In this document: positions 8,023 to 16,490 of the stretch, piece by piece | How the letters are laid out: every line of letters starts with the position of its first letter | Numbering within the stretch: position 1 is the stretch's first letter | From: Chryseobacterium antibioticum | GTDB lineage: Bacteria > Bacteroidota > Bacteroidia > Flavobacteriales > Weeksellaceae | Reading direction: 5' to 3' | DNA length: 64,000 nt | NCBI RefSeq assembly: GCF_012927325.1 | Contig: NZ_JABBGI010000001.1 | Location: 1-64,000, forward strand | The notes under the pieces: model-generated | What the model saw: the letters and a program-made list of their open reading frames with translations, nothing else | The model's database searches: none | Told to the model about the DNA's origin: nothing | Position numbers and translations under genes: made by a program

Positions 8023-8784
8023 ATGTGTTATTTAATACCAATATTAACAGGATTAATCAGTGCACTTTTAGGATATTTACTAGGCAAACTACTTGGAGGT
8101 GGCAATAATTTCAAAGCAGAATTAGACGCAGAATTAGAAAAAAACAGAAGGCTTTCTGCAGATTTGAATGCCTGCAATAGCAAATTTTCTTCTACTGAAA
8201 AAGATTATTTATCATTAAAATCTTCTACTTCTGCCAATGCAGATTGGGAAGCAAAATATAACACTTCTGTTGCAGATAATGATACGTGGAAACTAAAATT
8301 TGCCAAGTTAGAAAGCGATTACAATGCTTCTGTGTCTACAGTAAATAGTTTGAAAACTGCCGCCGCAGCAGTCCCTTTAGCAGCGGTTGCTACAGATAAT
8401 TCAACGGAATTAAATGCTTTAAAATCTGAAAACTCCACCCTGAAAGCAAGAATTGCAACACTAGAAGCAGGTGTAGTTTCTACTTATGTTTTTGCCGGAG
8501 ACAATGCTAAATTGGCATTTGGAGATGTCGTGAAACAAGACGATTTAAAAATAGTAGAAGGAATTGGTCCGAAAATAGAAGAACTCTTCCATAATGCAGG
8601 AATCAAAACCTGGAAACAACTTTCGGAACTTTCACAAGACCAATGTAGAGCGATTCTGGATTCTGGTGGAGAACATTACAAAATCCATGATCCGGGAACT
8701 TGGCCGAAACAAAGTGAAATGGCTTATAAAAACCAATGGACAGAACTGAAAAACTGGCAAGATCAATTGAATGCCGGTAAATAA
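8023..8784 (+). CDS. membrane-anchored coiled-coil protein with C-terminal helix-hairpin-helix
   Basis: 253 residues. A single N-terminal membrane helix (about 4-24) is followed by a long helical, probably coiled-coil stretch (about 32-150, rich in KLESD and LKSENSTLKARIATLE-type heptads). A C-terminal domain follows, starting DDLKIVEGIGPKIEEL, a helix-hairpin-helix (HhH) motif of the kind found in ribosomal-protein or nucleotidyltransferase partners, and ends with a tryptophan-rich tail. HhH motifs usually bind DNA, so a membrane-tethered copy next to an OmpA-like protein is notable. It is the second gene of the ompA-like operon. Function unknown; protein-protein scaffolding is as likely as DNA binding. 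Confidence 0.75.
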   Translation: MCYLIPILTGLISALLGYLLGKLLGGGNNFKAELDAELEKNRRLSADLNACNSKFSSTEKDYLSLKSSTSANADWEAKYNTSVADNDTWKLKFAKLESDYNASVSTVNSLKTAAAAVPLAAVATDNSTELNALKSENSTLKARIATLEAGVVSTYVFAGDNAKLAFGDVVKQDDLKIVEGIGPKIEELFHNAGIKTWKQLSELSQDQCRAILDSGGEHYKIHDPGTWPKQSEMAYKNQWTELKNWQDQLNAGK

Positions 8785-8830
8785 TCTTATAATGCAAGTT
8801 CTAAAAAAGCGAGTATAAGATAATAGTTAA

Positions 8831-8866
8831 AACCAGAGCAGAAAAATTCTGCTCTGGTTTTATTTT
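8831..8866 (+). terminator. rho-independent terminator
   Basis: Perfect 13-bp stem AACCAGAGCAGAA / TTCTGCTCTGGTT with an AAA loop, followed by TTATTTTT. It closes the ompA-like/HhH operon. Confidence 0.9.
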
Positions 8867-8978
8867 TAAAGAATATATGCAAATTTTTAAGTAAAAAGTT
8901 AATGATAAATCTTGTACATTTAGATAGATATTTTGCAACTCATAAATAAAACAATTCTTGTAAATAGCAAAACAACCA

Positions 8979-9575
8979 ATGAATTTACTCGCCCATTCTT
9001 TTCTCACATTTTCTGATGGACAAATCGTAGGACAATTTTTGGAAGATTTTATCCGGAACAAAGACCGTTATTCTTTTCCGAAAGAGATCCAGGATGGAAT
9101 TACCATGCACAGGGCTGTTGATACATTTACAGATTCCCATCCTGCTATTCATGAGGCTAAAAAAGTTTTCTCCCCTTTGGTTAGGCTGTACGCAGGGGCT
9201 TTTGTAGATGTTGCTATGGATTATTTTGTAGCTACTGACCTCAGTCTTCATTCTTTACCAGAATGGAAAGCCCATTCGTTGAGGGTATACAGAGTCCTGA
9301 ATGAGCATGAAGAATGGCTTCCTGACAATTTCAAAAAAATGCTGGCTAAAATGGAGGTGGACGACTGGTTGTATAATTACCGTGAAGACTGGGGCATCCA
9401 ATTCAGCATGCGGAATGTGCTGAATAAAGCCAAATACCTGGAACCGGACATCCCCGTTTTTGAAGCTTTTCTGGAAAACAAACCTTTTCTACAGGAATGT
9501 TATAACGATTTTTTTCCTGATCTCCTTGCTCACGCCAAAGGCATCAATGCAGTAATCCAGCTGGACAACAAATAA
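8979..9575 (+). CDS. acyl carrier protein phosphodiesterase (AcpH-like)
   Basis: 198 residues of the AcpH (ACP phosphodiesterase, formerly DUF479) family, which removes the 4'-phosphopantetheine from acyl carrier protein. The family start MNLLAHSFLT, the conserved FLEDFIR and GITMHRAVDTFTDSHP block with metal-binding H and D residues, and FVDVAMDYFVATD are all present. These correspond to the HD-like metal site of the family. Length fits. The gene stands alone between two terminators. In Bacteroidota such proteins are common, but their role in ACP turnover is assumed from the enterobacterial enzyme. Confidence 0.88.
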   Translation: MNLLAHSFLTFSDGQIVGQFLEDFIRNKDRYSFPKEIQDGITMHRAVDTFTDSHPAIHEAKKVFSPLVRLYAGAFVDVAMDYFVATDLSLHSLPEWKAHSLRVYRVLNEHEEWLPDNFKKMLAKMEVDDWLYNYREDWGIQFSMRNVLNKAKYLEPDIPVFEAFLENKPFLQECYNDFFPDLLAHAKGINAVIQLDNK

Positions 9576-9609
9576 AAAAAACACCTACAGGGAACGTAAG
9601 TGCTTTTTT
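9575..9609 (+). terminator. imperfect rho-independent terminator
   Basis: AAAAAA-CAC-TAC pairs with GTA-GTG-TTTTTT around an AGGGAAC loop, with two mismatches, directly after the acpH-like stop codon. Confidence 0.55.
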
Positions 9610-9686
9610 AACAATTTGTGTTGTTAGAATCCGCTACCTTAATTCTGGTAGAGTGGAACTTTCTACCCTAGGAATTTTATTTTAAA

Positions 9687-11495
9687 CTATGAATTAGGTT
9701 TAAGCTTTTTGATCTGCGTTTTTAGGGAATTGATCTGCTCCTGCTGTCTTTTAAGCATTTCTTCCTGCTTTTTAAGCGTTTCCTGCTGCTGCTGAACCGC
9801 TTTTGTAAGAACCACCGTCATTTCTGCATAGTTTACCCCTAATGTTTTCATCTCATCATCATCAACATTTACCAGCTCCGGCATTGCAGCTTTAACCTCC
9901 TGCGCTATAAATCCTATCTTTTTATCTTTACTCAATTTCTCATCTTTATACTTATAATTAATAGTGCGAAGATTTAAGATTTCTTTTAATCCATAAGTAT
10001 TATCAACAATATCTTTTTTTATTCTGATATCTGATGGTGTAATCGTACCTGATGCTACGATATTTCCAGCAACGTTCAGCTTTGCAGTAGCTGTTGGAGT
10101 AGTCCCCATTCCAAAATTACCATTAACCAGGTCCATTACCAGATCGTTACTTCCGGTGCGGCTAAGTAGGAAAATGCCATTCGTATTAACGGTAGGATTG
10201 ATCCCCATTATTGCTTCCTTGGTGGTACCGGAAGCATCCTTTGCCAAAAGGTGCTGGATCACAGCCTGACCGTTGCCACTGTTCTCAAGTCGTAGCGCCA
10301 TATTGGCCGTGTTGCTGGTTGTTACAGTAGTTCCACCCGTTCCGTTGCTCGTTACACCTGTGTTACCATTAACAGAAAGCTTTGCAGTGGCGATGGGAGT
10401 AGTCCCCATTCCAAAATTACCATTAACTAGGTCCATTACCAGATCGTTACTTCCAGTGCGGCTAAGAATGAAAATGCCATTCCCACCACCGGTGGTAGGA
10501 TTAATCCCCATTATTGCCTCTTTGTTGGTACCGGAAGCATCCTTTGCCAAAATATGCTGGATCACAGCCTGGCCGTTGCCACTGTTCTCAAGCCGTAACG
10601 CCATATTGGCCGTGTTACTGGTTGTCACAGCAGCTCCGCCCGTTCCGCCGCTCCTCACATCAGTGTTACCACTAACAAAAAGCTTTTCAGTGGCGGTGGG
10701 AAGATCACCCATTCCAAAATTACCATTTACCAGATCCATTACCAGGTCATTACCCCCGGTACGGGTAAGGAGGAAAATACCATTTCCACCAATAGTCGTG
10801 GGATTAATTCCCATTACCGTCTGCTTCGCGGTACCGGAAGCGTCTTTTGCCAAAAGGTGTTGGATCACAGCCTGGCCGTTACCACTGTTCTCAAGTCGTA
10901 GCGCCATATTGGCCGTATTGGCAGTCGTTACAGCGGTCCCACCCGTTCCGCTGTTCAATATATGAGCATTGGTCTGTGGTGCAGCAGAGCCAATCCCTAC
11001 TCTATTATTAGCTGCATCTACAGAAAATGTGGTTCCATCTATAGAAAATCCGTTGACAACTGTTGATGTAAAGGTTAGCGGGTTTGCTCCCTGTGTTACC
11101 GTGCGTATTCCGGTAAGTGTTCCATCAGAATTGTAAAGATTCAAAGCACCATCATTTACATTTTTCCAAAGCGTTCCGTTGAAAAAATAATATCCAGGAA
11201 CCGTAATCTCCACAGTCTGAGCCACACTGGGGATAGTTCCAGTGGGAGTTGTAGCATCAGTTACATATACTATAGCACTTGACTGGCTTGCGGCATAAGT
11301 GCCGGCAGCTTTTGCCGCAAGTTGCTGTCTGGTAATTCTGGGTGTCATCACCCCGTCCTTAGTAGTCGTGGAAGCACCATTTCCTACAACATCTAAGGTA
11401 GATTGAGGAGCTGACGTATTAATCCCTACTTGTCCCATAACTAAAGAAGCTGAACCAAGAAAGAATACAAATGGGTAATAAAATTTACTTTTCAT
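9687..11495 (-). CDS. tail-fibre-like protein with S74 chaperone domain and three tandem repeats
   Basis: 602 residues from the ATG at 11495; a longer ORF starting at 11540 would hide the signal peptide (MKSKFYYPFVFFLGSASLVMG). After VGINTSAPQSTLDV, a signature of Bacteroidota surface proteins of this type, come three near-identical modules of about 100 residues (NMALRLENSGNGQAVIQH..., DLVMDLVNGNFGMG). A C-terminal peptidase S74 / endosialidase-chaperone domain (about 488-570, SDIRIKKDI, IGFIAQEV) follows, with a coiled-coil tail rich in Q, E and K. In phage fibres S74 is an intramolecular chaperone that trimerises and cuts itself off. Here it is probably a cell-surface trimer. Monocistronic. 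Confidence 0.85.
   Translation of the reverse strand: MKSKFYYPFVFFLGSASLVMGQVGINTSAPQSTLDVVGNGASTTTKDGVMTPRITRQQLAAKAAGTYAASQSSAIVYVTDATTPTGTIPSVAQTVEITVPGYYFFNGTLWKNVNDGALNLYNSDGTLTGIRTVTQGANPLTFTSTVVNGFSIDGTTFSVDAANNRVGIGSAAPQTNAHILNSGTGGTAVTTANTANMALRLENSGNGQAVIQHLLAKDASGTAKQTVMGINPTTIGGNGIFLLTRTGGNDLVMDLVNGNFGMGDLPTATEKLFVSGNTDVRSGGTGGAAVTTSNTANMALRLENSGNGQAVIQHILAKDASGTNKEAIMGINPTTGGGNGIFILSRTGSNDLVMDLVNGNFGMGTTPIATAKLSVNGNTGVTSNGTGGTTVTTSNTANMALRLENSGNGQAVIQHLLAKDASGTTKEAIMGINPTVNTNGIFLLSRTGSNDLVMDLVNGNFGMGTTPTATAKLNVAGNIVASGTITPSDIRIKKDIVDNTYGLKEILNLRTINYKYKDEKLSKDKKIGFIAQEVKAAMPELVNVDDDEMKTLGVNYAEMTVVLTKAVQQQQETLKKQEEMLKRQQEQINSLKTQIKKLKPNS
10080..10985 (-). repeat. three tandem ~300-bp repeats inside the S74 gene
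   Basis: The block containing CCATTCCAAAATTACCATT and GGTCCATTACCAGATCGTTA recurs at equivalent places near 10110, 10410 and 10712, giving periods of 300 and 303 bases. Copies differ by scattered substitutions and keep frame, so each encodes one 100-residue module. The copies are similar enough to recombine. Confidence 0.9.
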
Positions 11496-11626
11496 ACAAG
11501 TTATTTTTAAAAATTTATTTTTTATATAGAAATTAAACATATTAACAATACAACTATAATAAAATATAATTTCAAATTTTACTTAAAAATCAATGTTTAT
11601 ATAAAAAAAACTCATCCATATTAAAT

Positions 11627-11656
11627 CAAATATAACTATTTTCATTTACATAGCAA
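11627..11656 (-). promoter_or_regulatory. promoter of the S74 gene
   Basis: On the reverse strand TTG (11656-11654) and TATATTTG (11634-11627) are separated by 19 bases, a good -33/-7 pair for Bacteroidota sigma factor. The leader would be about 125 bases. The rest of 11496-11889 is very AT-rich with no gene. Confidence 0.45.
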
Positions 11657-11889
11657 GCTACTATTAACTAAAATTAATAATTTAAATAACAAATCACATA
11701 TTAGGGATTAAAAATCCTATTTGCAATTTGCTTAAAACTTATATAGGAAGTAAGATATGACCTTATAGAGTTAACAATGAAATGTTCATCCCTATTAATT
11801 TATTTATCAAAATAAAGCAAGGATTTATTTTCTTTTTATACATTTTATAGGCTCCTATTTTAAAAAAAACACTACTCAAAATGATAATT

Positions 11890-12390
11890 TTAAAACATTC
11901 GATACAGGTAACGGTTCGGATAAGTAAGCTTTTCACTTTGTCTTTGTCCGTTCACAATCATATGAACAATATTGATCTGATCATCGAAAAGATTATACAG
12001 AAAGCTGACCGCAGCTTCTAATTTTTTAGGAGTGGCTACTGTTTCCGATTCCAGAAAAATATTGACAGACTCGCTGTCTTCTTCATAACCCACATAATTT
12101 ATTTTTAAAAATCTGCCGTCAGCTTTCAACTTAAAATAGTCCACACAGTATTTCTCCAGGGCTTCATTGAGCTTCGCTTTGTATTTTTCATCATTAAAAT
12201 GAAAAGAGCTTCCGTATTTTTTACTCAGTCCGTTTTCAAGATCATCAAGGAAAAACCTCCCGGTAATCTCGAAAGATTTTGACCTGGAATTATAATTAAT
12301 TTCTACAGAACCCACATGGTAAGGGTGTTTCGCTTTTGAAAAAGAGAATAAAAAAAATACAGGAAGCAGAAACAGCCATAAATTCTTCAT
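11890..12390 (-). CDS. DUF6702 family secreted protein
   Basis: About 166 residues from the ATG at 12390 (MKNLWLFLLPVFFLFSFSKA, a Sec signal peptide); an ATG at 12402 would add four residues. The mature part begins HPYHVGSVEINYN and runs through SFEITGRFFLDDLENGL to the tail YPNRYLYRMF, which fits the DUF6702 family of Bacteroidota. The function is unknown. The gene is divergent from a HupE/UreJ-like transporter with 66 bases between them, and an M1 peptidase follows that. I know this trio as a recurring neighbourhood, which hints at a shared role. Confidence 0.75.
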   Translation of the reverse strand: MKNLWLFLLPVFFLFSFSKAKHPYHVGSVEINYNSRSKSFEITGRFFLDDLENGLSKKYGSSFHFNDEKYKAKLNEALEKYCVDYFKLKADGRFLKINYVGYEEDSESVNIFLESETVATPKKLEAAVSFLYNLFDDQINIVHMIVNGQRQSEKLTYPNRYLYRMF

Positions 12391-12456
12391 AAGTTCTGAC
12401 ATTTAAAATTTGTTCGAAATTAATCATTATTTTCGTACGCATTAAATTTTTACGTT

Positions 12457-13038
12457 ATGATGCAGGATTTTCTATTCTATTTACACCTTGGCTGGGAACA
12501 TATTATTTCTCTGGACGCATTGGATCATCAACTGTTTGTTCTGGCTCTTATCGCTGTATATTCCTACAGTGACTGGAAAAAGATCCTTATCCTTGTCACT
12601 GCATTCACAATAGGACATTCCATTACTCTGGCATTAAGTATTCTTGATGTTTTCAGGGTTCCGTCTGACTGGGTAGAATTCTTAATTCCGCTTACCATCG
12701 TTCTTACTTCTCTGGATAATATTTTAATGAAAAATAAAAAGCAGACACTGATGCGGGCCAATTATTATCTGACCCTGATCTTCGGATTGATCCACGGAAT
12801 GGGGTTTGCCAATACCGCAAGGGTGATGATAGCCAAAAGCCAGAGCATTGCCATTCCTTTATTAGGGTTTAATATAGGTTTGGAACTGGGGCAAATTGTC
12901 ATCGTACTGGCTATTCTTATCCTTTTATTTATTCTGCTTAAAATTTTTAAGGTGAATCAAAAAGACTGGATTCTATTTGTCTCTTCCGGAGTATTTGCAT
13001 TAGCCCTAAAAATGACTTTGGAAAGAATTCCTTTTTAA
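12457..13038 (+). CDS. HupE/UreJ-like membrane transporter
   Basis: 193 residues, about six transmembrane helices. The N-terminal HLGWEHIISLDALDHQLFVL and ITLALSILDV, then LIHGMGFAN, are the histidine- and aspartate-containing membrane motifs of the HupE/UreJ family, which carries nickel or cobalt ions. The DUF6702 gene is divergent from it and the M1 metallopeptidase gene starts 67 bases downstream on the same strand. Metal specificity cannot be read from the sequence; a link with the metalloprotease downstream is inference from position only. Confidence 0.8.
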   Translation: MMQDFLFYLHLGWEHIISLDALDHQLFVLALIAVYSYSDWKKILILVTAFTIGHSITLALSILDVFRVPSDWVEFLIPLTIVLTSLDNILMKNKKQTLMRANYYLTLIFGLIHGMGFANTARVMIAKSQSIAIPLLGFNIGLELGQIVIVLAILILLFILLKIFKVNQKDWILFVSSGVFALALKMTLERIPF

Positions 13039-13074
13039 CTTTGAAACATTTTCAATTTTTCAACTACTTATTAT

Positions 13075-13082
13075 TATCTTTG
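13075..13082 (+). promoter_or_regulatory. -7 promoter box of the M1 peptidase gene
   Basis: TATCTTTG, a full TAnnTTTG match, 23 bases before the ATG at 13106. A -33 TTG at normal spacing is not evident. Confidence 0.45.
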
Positions 13083-13105
13083 ATAATTATTAAATCTTTT
13101 CGGTA

Positions 13106-15496
13106 ATGAAACTAAAAGCAGTCCTATTTTCATTTTCTGTATTAGCCTATACAGGTTTCACCGCACAAAATATCCAGAACAATCCTGGAAGCAACCACGG
13201 AAACAGATTCGAGCAGCTCGGGACTATTCTCCCAACTCCCAATATTTACAGAACGGCTTCGGGAGCTCCCGGCCAAGGATATTGGCAGAACAGAGCCGAT
13301 TACGATATTACGGCTTACCTTGATGAAGACAAAAGAAATCTGAAGGGTTCAGAAACCATTACCTATTATAATAATTCTCCGGATGACCTGGATTATATCT
13401 GGCTTCAGTTGGACGAGAATGAACAATCCACCGTGAAAAACGCGGGATTTCAATTCCCATCTACTCTTCCGGCTTCTTCCAATGATCAGCAGCTGAAAGT
13501 CACTGATCTTCAGGAAAAAGATAACGGCTATGGTGTTAATCTGGAAAAAGTAACGGATGCTTCAGGAAATCCGCTGAAATATACGGTGAACAAGACGATG
13601 ATGCGAATCGATCTGCCGAAAGTTTTAAAGAAAGGAGAAAAACTGGTCTTCAAGGTAGACTGGAACTATAATATCCCGAACAGAATAAAAATGGGTGGCC
13701 GCGGCGGTTATGAAAATTTCGTTGAAGACGGAAATGACCTTTACACCATGACGCAATGGTATCCAAGAATGTGTGTATACAGTGATTTCCACGGATGGCA
13801 GAACCATCAGTTCACAGGTCGTGGTGAATTCGCTTTGGTATTCGGAAACTTCAAAGTTTCTATGAATGTACCAGCAGATCATATTATTGGCGGAACCGGT
13901 GAATGTAAAAATTACGATCAGGTTTTAACGTCTGATCAGATGTCCAGATACCGAAAAGCTGAAAGCGCTTCCGAACCTATTGAGATCGTAACATTAGATG
14001 AAGCGAAAAAGGCGGAGAAAAATCATTCTAAACAAAGAAAAACTTGGAATTTTGAAGCGACTGATGTAAGAGATTTCGCCTGGACCTCATCCAGAAAATT
14101 TGTCTGGGACGGAATGCGCGTTACCATTCCTGAAAACAATAATAAAGTAATGGCCATGAGTTTCTATCCAAAAGAAGCTTACGGTCTGTACAGAAAATAT
14201 TCAACAAAAGCTGTTGCTCACACCATCAAAACCTATTCTGAATTCACGATTCCTTATCCGTATCCCGTAGCTCAGTCTGTAGAAGCAGCTAACGGAATGG
14301 AATATCCAATGATCTGCTTCAACTTTGGAAGAACGGAAAAAGACGGAACCTATTCTGAGGGAACTAAAAATGGAATGATCGGTGTAGTGATCCATGAGGT
14401 TGGACATAATTTCTTCCCAATGATCATCAATTCTGATGAAAGACAATGGAGCTGGATGGATGAGGGATTAAATACATTCACAGAATATCTTACCGAAGAG
14501 AAATGGGACAATAAATTTCCATCGAAAAGAGGTCCTGCATGGACGATCACAGATTATATGAAACTGCCAAAAGATCAGTTGGAACCTATCATGAGTAATT
14601 CTGAAAACATTATTCAGTTTGGGCCGAATGCGTATTCAAAACCGGCTACAGGACTCAATATTCTTCGTGAAACGATCATGGGTAGAGAACTTTTTGATAA
14701 GGCCTTTAAAACCTATGCAAAAAGATGGGCATTCAAACATCCTGAACCTGCAGATTTCTTCCGTACTATGGAAGATGCGAGTGGTGAGGATCTTGACTGG
14801 TTCTGGAGAGGATGGTTCTACGGAACAGATCCTGTAGATATTGCGATTGATAAAGTGACGGTTGCTGTCCCGGATCTCAACACTCCTCCAAAGGAAGCAA
14901 AAGAAACAAAATACAAAGTGGAAAAACCACTTCAAAATACATTTGAAGATATTTCAAAAATCAGAAATAAAGAGGATAAGAACATCACGTTCTATGTAGA
15001 TAAGGATAAGGATCTTCAGGATTTCTATTACAGGTATGACAGAGGTACGGAGAAACCGGATGCTGACAAAGAATATTCTGTAAAAACAGAAGCCGGTCTT
15101 CCACTAGATGCTAAGGATCAGGAGAAATTCAAAAACCTGACAGGCTACCAGATTGATTTCGTCAATAAAGGCGGACTGGTGATGCCAATCATCCTTGAAT
15201 TTACTTTTGAAGACGGAACTAAACTGTATGACAAGTCATCTGCACAAATCTGGAGACAGAATGAGCAGAAGGTTTCCAAAACGTATTATTTTGACAAAAA
15301 AATAAAGTCGATACAGCTTGATCCTATGAGAGAAACTGCTGATATTGATACTTCCAATAACTTATGGAGCAGTACCGGAACAGATACTCAGGTCTCAAAA
15401 TTCCAATTGTTTAAACAGAAACAGGGAGGTGGTCCGGTAAGAGGAGGCGCCAACGGAAAAGTAAATCCGATGCAGGCCGCCGGAAAGAAATCATAA
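13106..15496 (+). CDS. secreted M1 family zinc metallopeptidase
   Basis: 796 residues, with a signal peptide ending near FTAQ (residue 20). The gluzincin zinc site is complete: HEVGH at 430-434 and the third ligand E453 in WMDEGLNTFTEY. The aminopeptidase N-type exopeptidase motif is seen as NGMEYP in place of GAMEN. An N-terminal beta-domain (about 60-270) and a long C-terminal part follow, and the end is rich in glycine and basic residues (RGGANGKVNPMQ). It probably trims peptides in the periplasm or at the surface. It has its own -7 box and ends at a terminator. Confidence 0.92.
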   Translation: MKLKAVLFSFSVLAYTGFTAQNIQNNPGSNHGNRFEQLGTILPTPNIYRTASGAPGQGYWQNRADYDITAYLDEDKRNLKGSETITYYNNSPDDLDYIWLQLDENEQSTVKNAGFQFPSTLPASSNDQQLKVTDLQEKDNGYGVNLEKVTDASGNPLKYTVNKTMMRIDLPKVLKKGEKLVFKVDWNYNIPNRIKMGGRGGYENFVEDGNDLYTMTQWYPRMCVYSDFHGWQNHQFTGRGEFALVFGNFKVSMNVPADHIIGGTGECKNYDQVLTSDQMSRYRKAESASEPIEIVTLDEAKKAEKNHSKQRKTWNFEATDVRDFAWTSSRKFVWDGMRVTIPENNNKVMAMSFYPKEAYGLYRKYSTKAVAHTIKTYSEFTIPYPYPVAQSVEAANGMEYPMICFNFGRTEKDGTYSEGTKNGMIGVVIHEVGHNFFPMIINSDERQWSWMDEGLNTFTEYLTEEKWDNKFPSKRGPAWTITDYMKLPKDQLEPIMSNSENIIQFGPNAYSKPATGLNILRETIMGRELFDKAFKTYAKRWAFKHPEPADFFRTMEDASGEDLDWFWRGWFYGTDPVDIAIDKVTVAVPDLNTPPKEAKETKYKVEKPLQNTFEDISKIRNKEDKNITFYVDKDKDLQDFYYRYDRGTEKPDADKEYSVKTEAGLPLDAKDQEKFKNLTGYQIDFVNKGGLVMPIILEFTFEDGTKLYDKSSAQIWRQNEQKVSKTYYFDKKIKSIQLDPMRETADIDTSNNLWSSTGTDTQVSKFQLFKQKQGGGPVRGGANGKVNPMQAAGKKS

Positions 15497-15512
15497 AAAA
15501 TAAAAAGCTAAG

Positions 15513-15547
15513 AAAGGTTGTTTCATATTTGAGACAACCTTTTTTCT
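15513..15547 (+). terminator. rho-independent terminator
   Basis: AAAGGTTGTTTC (15513-15524) pairs with GAGACAACCTTT (15531-15542), one G-T pair, followed by a T run. It closes the M1 peptidase gene. Confidence 0.85.
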
Positions 15548-15562
15548 TGTAATCAACAGCTT

Positions 15563-15780
15563 AATGATTTGGCTAAAGCCAGTTTCTGATGCTCATTAAA
15601 TGGTAGGTGGGCTAAAGCCCACCCCTATTGAATTTTTAAATATTAAACTCAAAAAAATCTGCGTAATCCGTGTGATCTGCGGGAGTCATCATACGGTAAG
15701 TTGAGGGCTAAAGCCGCTCCTATTGAAATTTTAAAATAAAAAAATCTGCGTAATCCGTGGAAATCTGCGAGAGATTTTTA
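15563..15780. repeat. cluster of two dispersed intergenic repeat families
   Basis: Two composite units stand in tandem. Each has a GGGCTAAAGCC palindrome followed by CCTATTGAA (15607-15633 and 15705-15728) and then AAAAAATCTGCGTAATCCGTG (15652-15672 and 15740-15760). GTGGGCTAAAGCCCAC at 15607-15622 is a perfect 7-bp stem. A weaker palindrome copy is at 15571-15580. Both families occur elsewhere in the window (321, 4281). No gene covers this stretch. Confidence 0.75.
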
Positions 15781-15791
15781 AGCCCGAAGAA

Positions 15792-16490
15792 TTAATTCAG
15801 ATAAGCTTTCAAGGAATTTTTATACGTCCTGCCCAGCGGAAGCTTCTCCCCGTCTTTAAGATATACATGAGCCGTATCATACGAACTGATATGGGAAGAC
15901 AGAACGATATAGGATTTATGAATTCTAATAAACCCAAGGTTCTGAAATTTCTCTTCAAAATTGGACATCCGCTCAAGGATCATATACTTTTTAAGAGGAG
16001 TCACCAAAATAATATATTCCCCGAATCCCTGTACCCAACGTACCTCATCCAGAAGAACTTTATGCGTCAAGTAATTGGATTTGAACATGATAAAATCTTC
16101 CTTCTTCTGATTCTCCGCAGAGTTTTTAAACTGCAGAAAATCTTTGGCTTTATGAATCGCTTTTCTGAACGTTTCAAAGTCGACAGGTTTTACCAGATAA
16201 TGTACGACATCCAGTTCAAAAGCTTTGACTGCATACTGAGTTTCAAGGGTAAGAAATATGCACAATGGCTTGTAGGGAAGCTGACGTAAGAGTTCAATTC
16301 CGTTGATGTAGGGCATATTGATATCCAGAATCACCAGGTCTACCCTATTCTGTTGAAGATATCCCAATGCTTCTTCCGGATCCTGAAATACCTTCAGCAG
16401 ATCCACATCTTCCATTTGCTCACAGTACTTTTGGATAAGCTGGAGTGCCGGATATTCATCATCTACACTTACGATTGTCAGGTTAGCCAT
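15792..16490 (-). CDS. LytR/AlgR-type response regulator (LytTR DNA-binding domain)
   Basis: 232 residues. An N-terminal receiver domain carries the acidic pair D10/D11 and the phospho-acceptor D56 in LVILDINMP, with the conserved K near 102 (LVKPVDF). The C-terminal LytTR DNA-binding domain spans about 130-232 (KVLLDEVRWVQGFGEY, FIRIHKSYIV, LPLGRTYK). Its ATG overlaps the stop of the sensor kinase by one base (TAATG arrangement), so the two are translationally coupled. The divergent DUF2490 and carboxylate-transporter genes are the likely targets. Confidence 0.93.
   Translation of the reverse strand: MANLTIVSVDDEYPALQLIQKYCEQMEDVDLLKVFQDPEEALGYLQQNRVDLVILDINMPYINGIELLRQLPYKPLCIFLTLETQYAVKAFELDVVHYLVKPVDFETFRKAIHKAKDFLQFKNSAENQKKEDFIMFKSNYLTHKVLLDEVRWVQGFGEYIILVTPLKKYMILERMSNFEEKFQNLGFIRIHKSYIVLSSHISSYDTAHVYLKDGEKLPLGRTYKNSLKAYLN

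Noticed and set aside
10273..10965. 230-residue plus-strand ORF
   Set aside because: It is the antisense of the three S74 repeat modules; its proline/valine/leucine-rich translation is itself a threefold repeat and has no domain.
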